Source: Sternotherus odoratus (lineage: Eukaryota; Chordata; Testudines; Kinosternidae). Taken from it: a stretch of 64,000 bases of DNA. This document shows positions 13,220 to 24,767 of the stretch, piece after piece (position 1 is the first letter of the stretch; every line of letters begins with the position of its first letter). Both the position numbers and the translations under genes were made by a program. The stretch spans positions 77,261,212 to 77,325,211 of the forward strand of contig JAVMKO010000009.1 in NCBI GenBank assembly GCA_032164245.1. The letters run 5' to 3'. A model generated the notes under the pieces. It was given only the letters and a program-made list of their open reading frames with translations, was not told where the DNA came from and made no database searches.

Positions 13220-13862
13220 ATAAGCAGAAAATCATGTTTTCATGTGACACGTTTTCAGGTCTTGTGCAAGTGACTCCCAGCCTACTTATAGGCAGAGGCT
13301 ATGTGGTCCCCATATTATATAACCACCATCTATTCTGCATTTTACATTGCGCACTTGTAGACACATGGTTCAATTAGTGTGAAACAAATGGCATAATTCC
13401 AGACTCACTAAACCTTGGAGACCTATATTGCCATGCATACACAGCAGGCTGCATCCCTTCTCCTTTGTAAAGAAGCCACTTCTGAAATAAACAACTCTTA
13501 TAGGCAGTACTACATCGGATGTTTAGAAATTGCTGCTATGATGGACTTTCATTTATACCCAGGTGATCCCTGTGAACAGATGTAATTGCATGGGTGTCAT
13601 TGCAGGTAGAATTTGGCCCTACAAGCAGCCTGCTAATTGTGGAGTCAACCAAAGAAGAAGTTCCCCCACTATGTGGTTGGATTGGCTGTATGTATGATTT
13701 GCTATGAAAAGCCCTCTCATCTGCATAGGATCGAGTAGCAGCTGGGGACTGAGGAAGCATCAAACTGACCCAGAGCCTTGATCCTATGCTAGATAGCATA
13801 CACTTTGTGCTGCAGAGGCATGGGGGAAATGGCTAGAGGATTCCTATGCCACAGAAAAATGG

Positions 13863-13983
13863 ACGAAGTGGGTATTAGCCCACGAAAGCTTATGCTTCTA
13901 TACTTTATAGTTAGTCTTTAAGGTGCCACAGGACTCTTTGTTACCTCTGCTATTCCAGACTAACACGGCTACGTCTCTGATTC
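13863..13983 (-). mobile_element. SINE-like element, copy 2 (single arm, reverse orientation)
   Basis: This copy has only one arm, followed by a complete head in reverse orientation ('agactaacacggctacg' near 13958-13974). It is flanked by the 11-bp direct repeat cagaaaaatgg at 13852-13862 and 13984-13994. It belongs to the same family as 2638-2864. Because it has a single arm, it shows what the basic monomer looks like without the palindromic second half. Confidence 0.75.
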
Positions 13984-13994
13984 CAGAAAAATGG

Positions 13995-15479
13995 TAGAAA
14001 GCCATACCGTGAACCCCAGCATGCCCTCACCACAACCTTCCCTTCAGTTTGGTGGTAGAATTTTAACAAGTGGCCTCTGGGAGCCTGCAAAAGCTTGCTT
14101 CAGTGTCTCCTTCCTCGTGTGATTAGTGTGTGCAAATCATACCATACGCTGTACAAAACCTGCCATATTCTCAGCTATATTAAGCTTCTGCTGGGGAGAA
14201 AAGGGCAAAAGAGAGCCAATTATGGCTCTCCGTTCCTGGGACCAGTTCTATGTCCCTGGGGGAGGAGCGCTCTGAACAACACTAGCTAGCTTATGTGTTC
14301 CAAGGTTTCTGGCCACATCTCCAACATGTTCCTCCTCACCCCTGACAACCTCCGGGAAAGGTGGGGGCTGCATTGGTGTGGAGTTGGAGGGGGGGGGGAC
14401 ACACAGGAACCAACTATGTTGGTAGTATGCCCACTGGAGACTCCCCCAAACCAGGGGAATCCTCACTAGGGTAGTACCATGGCCTTTCTGTTCCCTTTGC
14501 AGCACCAGATGGGTCCAAGAGAGTCTAAAGGCCCAGAGAAACTGGTCTAGGGGACACATTCTTTAACTCACGTCATCCAGCTCCTTCAAGCTACAGCTCC
14601 ACAGAAGCAGCCTAAAGGCTCTCAGAGACTTCATGCCAAATGTAGTATAGCTTCACTTTGCCATTGCCCTGCCCTTACCTTATTCTGGGGATGGAGCAGT
14701 TAGCTCCACCTTTCTGTTGTTGGAGAGGAAGGGTTCCCATGTACAGGTGGAATTCCACACTGGCTATTTCTGGCTTCAAGGCCACTTTGCACTGCTTATA
14801 TGGCATGACATGGCCTTAGGCTGACTGGAAGCATGCAGTTTTCAAGCAGCTTATTGAATGTTTATTAAGTTGCCTCCTCAAGAATGTGTTGTGTGTTTGC
14901 ATACTAAAGATTTTTCTGGTGGGATGCAGTCAGAAAAAAAGATCATAATTAATGAGGTGATCTCTGCACTGAATGAATCGGGCGTATTTTCAATTCAGTT
15001 CTAATTCTGAGAATTAAAAAGCCTTTGATTTTCATAAAAAGCTGTTGCAGCATGTCAGAGAAACAGGGATAAGAATCAGGCAGAGAAGTAAGCATGATTC
15101 TTCCCTCTCCAGAAATGCCACATGAATGTTGCAGTTGACTCATTGATCAGAAGTGTCTTTCCACAGCTGCCACGCACTTGGTGATGACAAAGCACTGACA
15201 TTTTACTGGGGATGGTGCAACATAGTCAGGCATGACATCTCGGGTGAGGTCCACTATGGGTAATGCGATTGCCAGAGCACCCATGCTGCTGAGCTTCTGC
15301 CTACCCTCTCACAATAGAAAAAACAAAGTCAGTGCAGACCTCCAGGCAAGGGAAACAAGAGACTCCTATATACTCAAACAAAGGGAATTTGTATTCCCTT
15401 ATGGATTGATGGTAAAATGCTCCTTGACACTCCTGTAAAGTGAATTATCCAAAAGAAAACAGCCACATTAAAAGAGGCA
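13995..15479. other. Unique non-coding stretch
   Basis: I see no recognisable gene or repeat, apart from a G-run near 14389-14398. The open frames here (up to 103 residues, minus strand, 14248-14559) have no recognisable motif. Confidence 0.45.
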
Positions 15480-15995
15480 AATCAGCATTTCATCACGAAT
15501 GGCATCATCTATAAAAACTCCCCTCTATGCAACACAACAATTGACATTATTCCAAAGAATTCAAGTGCCCCAAGGGAAATTGTTCAGCCTTCCTGTTCCT
15601 TGCAAGAGCTGCAAGAGGTTAGGTTTATTTAGGATGGAGATGGACTTGTCAAATCATTGCACAGGATGATCTTGAGGGAAATGCTAATGCATCAACTCTA
15701 AGGTGTTTCCATAGTATAAATGCTGCCCCCCCTCGAATATGTAAATTGCCAATAATGATTGACATTCACAAATGTGCCTCCAAGCAGGTTAGGGATAATT
15801 AATAAGGTATGCAGACACCTCATTGTAGGAGCCAATTGTGACAAATCCACAAAATAATGAATCTCTATTAATAGTTAATGATGCATGTCAAAAAGAGCCC
15901 GGTTGTTGAGTTCTTCCTCTTTAAGCACGTATGTTATCACATGTTTTGCTTCAGCTGGTCAAGCTGTTTGCCTCTTCCCCCCTTACGATGGCCTG
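15480..15995. promoter_or_regulatory. Candidate conserved non-coding element
   Basis: This repeat-free block is rich in homeodomain-type sites: 'aatgattgacat' (15754-15765, PBX/MEIS-like), 'ggataattaataagg' (15793), 'attaatagttaatgatgcat' (15867-15886). Stop codons fall in every frame, so it is not coding. Dense clusters of such sites in otherwise unique DNA are typical of developmental enhancers, but clustering of AT-rich motifs also arises by chance. The call is inference from composition only. Confidence 0.25.
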
Positions 15996-16337
15996 CTTTG
16001 AATCCAGGCAAGATGAAGTAATGGAAAACTGCGGGCCTGAATACCATCATGTCTATCGTGAAACAAGATTCAACAAGATTTTCAATTTGCACATGTGCTA
16101 GAATATCAGCAATGAGAAGACTCCAATGTCAAACAAGTTTAAGCATTAGCTGAATTGCTTTATGAGCATTATACTAGTACTTAATACTGCATACATTAAA
16201 CACAATTAACACTGTTCAAGCTATCCCATAACTATATTCTCAAAACTGTTCCATAGATATCTTTACAAGGGAAATATGTTTTGTTTTTGCAGTTCAAAGG
16301 ATCTGATCTTAGAAATAATGCAAATGTATTGGCACTA

Positions 16338-16854
16338 CAGTAAAACCTCCATTTAATGGACTAATTCGGGCGAGGGGGTGTGCGTTAAATCAAAAAGTTC
16401 GTTATTTAATAATAAAAAAAAACAACGAGCTGTCGGAGCAGCAGCCCGCCCGCCACAGGGTCGGGGCGGCAGCTCCGCAGCCTGCCTGTTGCTGGGACCC
16501 GGGCGGCAGCTGGGAGCCGTTAGCCAGCCCGCCCGGGTCCCAGCTGCTGGGACCCGGGTGGCAGCCGGGAACCGTCAGCCAGCCCGCCCGCAGGCGGGAC
16601 TCGGGCAGGAGCCGGGAGCTGGCCGCCAGCCCGCCCGCTGCCTGGACCCGGGAGCCGGCCGCCAGCCCGCCTGCTGCCTGGACCCGGGCGGGAGCCGGGA
16701 GCCAGCAGCCAGCCTGCCCGGTGCCTAGACCCGGGCGGGAGCCGGGAGCCAGCCCGCAAGAAATGGATTTCGGATGCATCAGACTTGCTCAGAAATTTTG
16801 TCCGTTGCATCCGAAGTCCGTTAAATCGAGGTCCATTAAATCGAGGGTTTACTG
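16338..16854 (+). mobile_element. Tigger-like non-autonomous DNA transposon, copy A
   Basis: A 517-bp element with terminal inverted repeats: it begins 'cagtaaaacctccatttaat' and ends 'aaatcgagggtttactg'. It is flanked by TA on both sides (16336-16337 and 16855-16856), the target duplication of Tc1/mariner-type elements. The interior (about 16430-16760) is very GC-rich and consists of degenerate tandem units built on 'gacccgggcgggagccggga' and 'cagccagcccgcccg'. No transposase is encoded; the alanine- and proline-rich open frames across it on both strands are artefacts of GC-rich repeats. A second copy lies in inverted orientation at 20078-20507. Confidence 0.88.
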
Positions 16855-16856
16855 TA

Positions 16857-17988
16857 TTGCGATTGAATGGTGTTTGATTCATGTCAGGGTTCATAGAAGT
16901 TCATACTTCTAAACAGTCCTCACAAGGTTTATCTTACATTAACAGAAAAATGACGGAAAGACAAAGGAGTTTTAGGGGTAATATTTGGTGTATATATTTC
17001 CTGAATGAAACATTATTTTATCTGTCATGATGCAGTAACTAAGCCCCCAAAATGATGAGTTAATACTGTTTAAGAACTGCCCAAGCATCAAGGTCTTTTA
17101 GAAGACAGAACAGCAGGCTAAGAGAATAACAACCCAAGATTAACAAGTAGCTTTCTTTCATAGTCTGAGAATTGTTGCAGCCTTTCACCAGAATGTATTG
17201 CTGGTGCAGCAAAAGAGACTTCCCTCCTTTCCCTGTCTGTGAATGAATTAAAAAATTAACATAAAATATTATATAAGAAATCATATGAAGTGCCAGATAC
17301 AACAGGAAAACAGGGACATGACAGATTCTAATATTATAATTAAAATTCATATAGAAGGGAACTGAACTACAAGTGATTCAGCTTTGACCAAATATTGTAA
17401 ACTTTAATGGCAGGGTTTACCTTATAAGCACTACCTTATGGGAAAGAAAAGGGGTTGTGTTCATATTGATTTCTTTTAGTTTAAGTGTCAAAGAGGTCAA
17501 GCTAATATTTTCAATCAAGCATGCTTATGAGATCTAATTAGTGAAATACACCTGTGCTGAGAAAGGCAACAAATAAAAGGAACTAAAACCAAATTGTGTC
17601 TTTATAAGGACAGGGTGGAATAATCAGAAAAGTAGCAGCTTGATTAACAATTCAGACACTCAGCTCAGCATTACCAAGGTCCCACCAAATCAGTCAACTG
17701 ACCATTTCTCGAATCTAGGTACCCAATTAGTAAGGAAATGTACATACTTGTATGTGCGCTTTAAAGATTGTCACAGATTTACTGTATGTGTCTTTGTTTT
17801 GTAACAGACTCTAATAAAGATTGTTGTAAGGTGGCTTTAAAACTGAACTAAACTTTGTTGACTAAGACTGTAGAACACAGTACACCTGCATATCATAGTT
17901 AATGGTTTCATACTGCCTTCCAAGTTCTACGTGTACAGACATAAAATGAGAACAAGTGTGAAAGCTTCTTGTACTGCAGTCTATACAG
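16857..17988. other. Unique AT-rich stretch
   Basis: I see nothing recognisable here: no coding motif and no clear repeat ends. Confidence 0.45.
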
Positions 17989-18097
17989 GTTTAAGAATAG
18001 CAGCCGTGTTAGTCTGTATCCGTAAGAAAACGAGGAATACTTGTAGCACCTTAGAGACTAGTCTCTAAGGTGCTACAAGTATTCCTCGTTTTCTCTT
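17989..18097 (+). mobile_element. Palindromic SINE-like element, copy 3 (short fold-back)
   Basis: The head 'gcagccgtgttagtctg' (18000-18016) is followed by two roughly 36-bp arms that meet without a spacer at 'gagactagtctc' (18054-18065). The right arm runs to about 18096 and again lacks the head sequence. The flanking direct repeat is the 12-bp cagtctatacag at 17977-17988 and 18098-18109. The fold-back point differs from copies 1 and 4, lying much closer to the head. Confidence 0.78.
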
Positions 18098-18109
18098 CAG
18101 TCTATACAG

Positions 18110-19476
18110 TTTGTCATAAATGCAGGAGATTATGAGAGTTAGGACTGCTAGATCCTGGGGCTAATATAATTAATTGGGAAATAGGTAATAAGGATTGACT
18201 ACTATAAATCCATTGGGAAGTAGATCTTGGTGAACTGGCATGAAAATAATTGACGAAATTGTCTTGTGATCCAGCTTTGGATTGTTTTTCCTCTGTTGTG
18301 TTAGCAACCCTGGAGTTGATAGCCAATTGGCACAAGTGAGCCCCTATTCTGAGGATACATGGGCAAAAATCTAAACAAAGTCAACTTTCAAGTCCTTTTC
18401 TTTAGTGAAGCAATAGAAATTAAAAGAACCATATGAAAGGTGCTTAATTAAAGTATACTTTATACCCTATCATTCTTATAAGAAGAATATTCAGAGTGTT
18501 ACTGATGCACCACTAGTGAGATATTGGAACATATAAAAATGAAGTAAGGTGTAAACTAAACACAGTACCTTTGGAATGGGAGGAGGCACCATGGGAAATA
18601 TTGAGACTTCAACAAACATTATGATTTAATGAAGACTGTTCTTAACTCTATCCTACTGGCTGTTTGAAATGCACTACATATTGATGGCAAAACATTATGG
18701 AGAGTCCTTGTGATGTTAATTAGGCTGAAAAGACTGACCTACTACAAAAAATTGCTCCTTGTTACAAATTTTAGGCTCATGTTTCCTCTTACAGATTTCT
18801 TCTTAAAACTGATCTTCTCACTGGCAGGAAAATAAAACTAATTAAAGACTCTATATACTGTGGGTTGTAATCAGAGATGAACCCAAACCAACACCCCAAT
18901 CCAAATTTTGGGGAGGTTCAAATCCAGATCCACACTTAGTGGCTTGGGTTCCTCACTAGTTATAAGTAATATGGCTGGAGATAGCTTTTGTGAATGTGTG
19001 CGTGTCCATGTGACATAGACAATGAGTTGGGTGGGTTTTAATTGGATGTTGTTGAAAATGGCTAGATTTAAGAGAAGAATCAAAATGATCTGCTTTAATC
19101 AGTGAAATGCTGACGCAAAGGACTGCAGTAAGGAACAACTTTTAATGTGAGTTAGATTTTAGGCTTAATTAACGTGACAGTGTCCTCTTTAGAAGCTTTC
19201 AAGCACAGTATTTATGAAGAATAAGGAGCCTATAAAATTGAAGCAAATACTTCTGAATATATTTCAGACTTTTTTTTTAATCCCTGTTCTGCGCCTGCTT
19301 TTCTTTGTTTGTCTTTTCATAGCCACGTCATCAGAGGTCATCAAACCTCATGCAACCATCAGAGGTAAAGAGCATTGGAGAGTTTGAAAAGTGTTGGAGC
19401 ATTAATTAGTTTAGGACTCTTGAGCTTCAACTAATGTATTGAAGGTTACACAGTAAAAGGATGGTCTGAAAAATGT
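18110..19476. other. Unique non-coding stretch with weak repeat traces
   Basis: No coding motif. Around 18873-18960 a segment beginning 'cagagatgaacccaaacc' resembles a diffuse repeat also seen near 31990-32040 and 53720-53900 (sharing phrases such as 'aaatccagatcc' and 'tttggatctggacccagg'). Boundaries cannot be drawn. Confidence 0.35.
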
Positions 19477-19700
19477 ATGAATGGCTCTATAGTTAAAGCA
19501 TAGGACTAGTAGTCAAAAGATAAGGGTTCTAATTCTCCCTTCACCACTTAATTTTTTTCTGATTCAGTTCCCCTATCTGTAGAATGGAGATAATAATCCT
19601 CATAGGAATGTTGTTAGGCTATCTTCACTACTACTGTATTCATGAGGCACTTGGTGATCCTCAGATGGAAGGTACTATTGAAGTACAAAGTATCATTTTT
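19477..19700 (+). mobile_element. MIR/CORE-type SINE fragment
   Basis: The order of blocks matches MIR: a tRNA-like start ('gctctatagttaaagcatagg', 19483-19503), a variable middle, then 'cagttcccctatctgtagaatggagataat' spanning about 19566-19595 and 'cataggaatgttgttaggc'. It is an old copy with many substitutions and no visible target duplication. Confidence 0.65.
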
Positions 19701-19753
19701 AAATATCTATTTTATTAGATACAAGAAAAACATAGATTCACTATCCTATAAAG

Positions 19754-20067
19754 CAGGGGTCGGCAACCTTTCAGAAGCGGTGTGCCGAGGCTTCATTTAT
19801 TCACACTAATTTAAGGTTTCGTGTGCCAGTAATACATTTTAATGTTTTTAGAAGGTCTCTTTCTATAAGTCTTTAATATAGAACTAAACTATTGTTGTAT
19901 GTAAAGTAAATAAGGTTTTAAAAATGTTTAAGAAGCTTCATTTAAAATTCAATTAAAATGCAGAGCGCCCCAGACCAGGCCAGGCCAGGCCCTGGGCAGT
20001 GTGAGTGCCACTGAAAATCAGCTCGTGTGCCGCCTTCAGCACCCGTGCCATGGGTTGCCTACCCCTG
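19754..20067 (+). mobile_element. hAT-like non-autonomous element, copy A
   Basis: A 314-bp element starting 'caggggtcggcaacctttca' and ending 'catgggttgcctacccctg'. The flanks are a perfect 8-bp duplication, ctataaag (19746-19753 and 20068-20075), the hallmark of hAT elements. There is no coding capacity. A Tigger-like element begins at the next TA, two bases after the duplication. Copy B lies at 55599-55909 in the opposite orientation. Confidence 0.92.
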
Positions 20068-20077
20068 CTATAAAGTA

Positions 20078-20507
20078 CAGTAAACCCTCGATTTAACGGA
20101 CCTCGATTTAACGGACTTCGGATGCAACGGACAAAATTTCTGAGCAAGTCTGATGCATCCGAAATCCATTTCTCGCGGGCTGCCGGCTCCCGCCCGGGTC
20201 CAGGCAGCGGGCGGGCTGGCTGCCGGCTCCCGGCTCCTGCCCGAGTCCCGCCTGCGGGCAGGCTGGCTGACGGTTCCCGGCTGCCACCCGGGTCCCAACA
20301 CCCGGGACCCGGGCGGGCTGGCTGACGGCTCCTGGCTGCCGCCCGGGTCCCAGCAACGGGCAGGCTGCGGAGCTGCCGCCCCGACCCTATGGTGGGCGGG
20401 CTGCTGCTCCGACAGCTCGTTGGTTTTTTTTATTATTAAATAACGAACTTTTTGATTTAACGGACACCCCCTCGCCCGAATTAGTCCGTTAAATGGAGGT
20501 TTTACTG
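20078..20507 (-). mobile_element. Tigger-like non-autonomous DNA transposon, copy B
   Basis: A 430-bp copy of the same family as 16338-16854, inverted relative to it. It begins 'cagtaaaccctcgatttaac' and ends 'aatggaggttttactg', with flanking TA at 20076-20077 and 20508-20509. It is about 87 bp shorter than copy A, mainly because the GC-rich tandem interior has fewer units. Its ends keep more intact CpG ('cgatttaacggac') than copy A ('aatggac'), so it may be younger or less decayed. Confidence 0.88.
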
Positions 20508-20509
20508 TA

Positions 20510-23500
20510 TATAGAATTAGCACTCCATACTCTACATGCAACATAATTTAACATTTGTCTTTAATTTTTAATGGATTTCTGAAATGCAATTCAATTCTAT
20601 AGATAACAATAAAGCAGCACTTGAAACAATTTTTACCTAGAATATATATGATCAGTAAACAACTAATGCTTTAAGGAAGGATTGTTTTGCAACATTTTAC
20701 ATTAGATTTACTAGAATGATGTTTTCTGGAAGGGTCAGAAAATAGAGATTGCTCATGTTGGATAATATGTTAAATCCAAAAGTGCACACATACACACACA
20801 CTAGTATTTTACCAGGAACATTTCAAAAGCAATTTTCAGCAATGAAATTCAATATCTGATTCACGTTGATCCTTAATAAAGGTGACGCAACCCAAAAGAA
20901 CCAAGTATGGAGGTGGGCTAACTTTGGCTGTCTCCTGCTCAATATGAAGTAGCTACTATAACAATGTTTGCCCTAGCACCCTGCCTCCAACCCCAATACT
21001 CTTCCCTGGTGGCAACCAACCAGTCATGGACCTGATCCTGTGTCATGACCTTCCCCTTCCTGGGCACACACCTTGATCAACACGGTTTCTGGGTTGCTAG
21101 TACAGCCCTTTTATCCCTCTAAGCAGCCTACATAACTCCCATTGACTTCAGTAAAGAGTTCTGTGTACAAAGGGCTTGTAGGGTTGAGCTGAAATAAACT
21201 TTAGGTCAAAATTTTGTGCTGTAAATTGACACACTGATTTTCCTTCTTGAAGTTTAGAAAAGACTATATTATATACAATAAATTCACAGTTATACCACCA
21301 CACTACAGCTCTTTTGATGTTTTCCCCCCCAGTCCTTGTCTATACACAGAAGTTGGATTGGCGTTTAACCAAACTTTCACATTTCTTTATACAATTGAAA
21401 CTAGCCATGTTAGCCAAAGATTCACTAAGACTTACAAGCCCGTTGGGCAATCAGCTGTAATTTGAGTGAACTGAGACTGACTTTGCATGTCAGAATCTTT
21501 ATAAATTCATGAGCTTTGCCTAGGACTAAACCTCAGGTCTGCACCTACCCCAGATCCGAACACTGCCTCCTCAAACCATCAATCAGAAACCAGGATAAAT
21601 AGAGTAATTTGATCCTAGAACCCAAAGTAAAACTCTGGGCATGTGACTCCATTCAGATCAAAGAGAAGAAAATATTTGCACAACTCCTTGTGACTCAAAC
21701 TCATCAAATCTCACACAGGTTTACTTGGAGGGTTCTGTCTCACCTTACCGTACAAACAACTCATCTCCCACCCAAAAAATCAAACAAAACCAGGGAAGAG
21801 CCAGCCATCAAGTGGAATATAACTCAAAAGATGTTGCATTCATATTTAAATAATGTAAAAAACTCTGGACCCTGGGATACCTCATTACAATGGTGCATTT
21901 AGTGGGACAGAATGTGATGGCCTTACACGTAGTGGTATTTTACTCCACAGTGCACTCCCACTCATTTCAGAGGGGTTACTTGTGGATTAAGGCACTCACC
22001 AATGTGAATAAGAGTAGTAGACTCTGATAAGAGTCAACAGCAATGCGTCCAAAAGAGCCTTTCCTCGTCTCCATGTCGCAGGATTAGAGAGCTGGCCAAG
22101 CTGCAGTCTTCATGCCGCATCTCCAGGGAGATGCAAACCTCGGCTAGTTTCAAGTTGGTCTTGAAACCCAATGCCAAGTAAGTTTTGTTTGCTTGTGAAC
22201 TTCAGTACAAAAACTTCATATACCTGTAGTCACAGTGGGGCGGATAAGAGTCAGGAAAGGGCCTACAGCACAGCAGAACTGGTGCTTTTCTTCTGCGTAT
22301 GGGGGCAGGAAGAAGTAGGGTTCTATGAGCCTCTGCAAGGAGTCTGCACCAGGTGTGGGGAGCAAAGCAAATCCCTAGCGGGTCTCCCCAGCAAACAGGG
22401 AAGATTTGGGAAAGCAGCAGGGTTGGGCCCATTGGATTTGTAAGAGATGAGGAGTTACAACAGCAGCTCTGAAGCTGCATTAGTGGACATGGACTGGCTC
22501 TGCAACCTGGAGAGTAGGAGAACATCCAAATAAATGCCAAGGACCTTTCCCAAATGCACGGCCCCTTCACTTTGGCTGTGTTGGAAGAGGACTTTGGAGC
22601 ACTATGGTAAGGTGACTGTCACGTAAGAGGGGGACAGTGGAACCGGTGCTTATCTGAGAGGACAAGATTTGTTTCACACACAAAGAGATTTAATTTTAAG
22701 AGAAGGGGAAGTTCTTGCTTTGCTTATATTTTGTGAAGAACAAAAAACCCAAATAATTTGGCAGGTTTGGTTTATGCTGGTGCAGGATGAATAGAGAGCA
22801 GTGGAAACAGCTAGAAATTACCGGAATCAAGTTTATAACGTTATCTTTATGCAATGTGACTTTGTCTCAGGCTGAGATAGGGCACTGCTGAATTTGTAAA
22901 TAGCTTACTTTCTAGCCCTCTGTTCCTCTCAACCTTTCAAACAACAAATCTGGTGTCATCTGCATTCTTTTTGGAGGCCCCATGTGGAGCCACCTTGGCG
23001 CTGACAGAGATTGTGCCAACCCCTCTATTTTGGGTCAACTTCCATCCTGTTTTAGTCCATTCTCCTCCTCCCTCTCCCCATTGCTGTCTGACAAAATGAC
23101 ACCTGCCTTTGGCCAGGAGGATGAAATGAACTCTCTTGCCCCAAGCCAATGACAATATTATATCCATTGGATACCAAGCAAGGAGAAGCGGTAGATAGTT
23201 CCCATTCATTTTTATTTTTAAAGTATTAGGTCCATGAGATGACATAACAGGTGATAAATAGCAGTAAGAGTCTACCACAAAGATAGTCTCTGAGAGGAAA
23301 GAAAGGCCAAATTTTCAAACAATCAGGAGAAGAGAGTGGGCCAACTGGCTGTTCCCTGAACATCTAGCCTGAGAATAGTGGTTTGTGGGCTAAAAGGTAA
23401 TTGGGCACTTGTAGGAAGAGAGAAGGCAACACTTTTCTACTCTAGCATATTCCCTCTTTTTAATTTGGGATCCTTGGAAGCTACTAAAAATGCAACTTAT

Positions 23501-23890
23501 CAGCCAATTTGCACATGCACTTAGCTAGTTTGCAAGTCCACGTGTACACATTTTCTTACCTGCAAACTGGCTGGCATCTGCTGTTGGAAGATATAGACCA
23601 AGATGTGCTACTGGTTTTCACTTATGCCTATGATTATTCCACCCACAGCAATATACCAAAAAGCTATACCTTGAAATCACAAACGTTATTATTTTAAATC
23701 AGCATCTTGTTCTTTGGACGGCACGCTCCAACATTGGATACACACAAAACCATACATTTCTGAAGGGAATTGACAAGGTGTGGTACCTGATTTATAAATT
23801 TTTTGACAGGCCTCATGCTAAAAAAAATATATTAAGATAATAGCCAATGATAAGGTCATGTGATGCTGAAATGAATCCATGAAAGGAAGC
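20510..23890. other. Unique non-coding stretch
   Basis: No gene is established. Weak fold-back-repeat traces lie at about 21027-21195 and 21935-22010 ('actcccattgacttcagt' near 21137). A CpG-bearing segment at about 22040-22177 ends at a good splice-donor-like 'aagtaagt' and is discussed as a finding. Open frames at 22171-22443 (plus) and 22202-22570 (minus) overlap each other and have no recognised domain. Confidence 0.4.
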
Positions 23891-23893
23891 TTA

Positions 23894-24172
23894 GGGCTTA
23901 TCTACAGAAACTATTATACCGTTAGCAAGGGCTAGAATCCACCCCACACTAGCCTGCCATAGTCTAACTGTCTGTGTACCCCCTATTGCACGTATCAACA
24001 GTTCGTTAGAGTGCTTTGATCTCGTCCTCTCTGAAACGGGACTAGCTCAAAGTGCAGTAATGACCTGTTAATGCACGTCAGCAAGATCCACACAGATAGA
24101 CTGCAGCAGATGAAGGTGTGGTAGATTCCCACGCCAGCTTGCCACAGCCTCACCGTGCGTGTAGACAAGCCC
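23894..24172. mobile_element. PIF/Harbinger-like MITE
   Basis: A 279-bp element bounded by inverted ends, 'gggcttatctac' and 'gtagacaagccc', and flanked on both sides by TTA (23891-23893 and 24173-24175). A 3-bp TWA target duplication is characteristic of the PIF/Harbinger superfamily. The interior is non-coding. The superfamily assignment rests on the ends and the duplication only. Confidence 0.7.
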
Positions 24173-24239
24173 TTAGTTTACTCCCTCGCCATGGACAGGG
24201 CACAATTTATCTGTTTCCTCCACCTATTGCACCCTCTCC

Positions 24240-24375
24240 AATATGCAGACTATGACCTTTCTGAGGCGAAGACTTCCTTTTTGTTACTTTTCTGTATAGT
24301 ACCTTGCACAATGGGGCCCTGAACCTTGACCGGGGTTCCTAAGCAATATCATAATATAAATAAGAATATTAATAA
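24240..24375 (+). mobile_element. Old LINE/SINE 3'-tail fragment
   Basis: The order 'tgtatagtaccttgcacaat', 'ggggccctgaacc', 'ggggttcctaagcaat', then a run of aataaataagaata-type repeats is a pattern I recognise as a common sauropsid retroposon 3' end. The closing AT-rich tandem tail marks plus-strand orientation. A related decayed piece lies at about 53519-53610 ('ctgtaagctcttttggacag'). Confidence 0.5.
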
Positions 24376-24436
24376 AAATAATCTTAATTTCAAATTAGAT
24401 GTATAAAAGAATACACCAGGTTATCTGACTAATTCT

Positions 24437-24690
24437 TAGGCCAGGTCTACACTACCCGCCGTACCGGTGGGTAGTGATCGATCTTTTGGGGATCAATTTA
24501 TCGCATCTAGTCTACAGGCAATAAATTGATCCCTGAGTGCTATCCTGTCGACTCTGGAACTCCACTGCTGTGAGAGGAGCAGGCGGAGTTGATAGGAGAG
24601 CGGCAGCAGTTGACTCAGTGCTGTGAAGACGCCGTGGTAAGTCGACCTAAATACATTGACTTCAGCTATGCTATTCGCGTATATGCTAAT
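24437..24690. mobile_element. 'tctacac' family DNA element, partial
   Basis: It starts 'taggccaggtctacactacc' and carries internal phrases shared with the element at 32874-33307: 'caatttatcgcatctagtc', a block around 'gagcggcagcagttgac', and 'ttgacttcagctatgctatt'. The right terminus is not clear; sequence after about 24690 continues into a separate short fold-back repeat ('gcgaaatcctg' to 'caggatttcgc', 24698-24767). Confidence 0.6.
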
Positions 24691-24767
24691 CTTGGAGCGA
24701 AATCCTGAATATATTTCCGTCAGTGGGAATTTTGCCATTGACTTCAATTGGGCCAGGATTTCGCTTC

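Noticed and set aside
16378..16894. Alanine/proline-rich open frames over 110 residues
   Set aside because: They cover the GC-rich tandem interior of a Tigger-like element, and the inverted copy at 20078-20507 gives the same frames in mirror image.
19477..19510. tRNA-like start
   Set aside because: It is the tRNA-derived head of a MIR SINE with heavy divergence and cannot fold as a functional tRNA.
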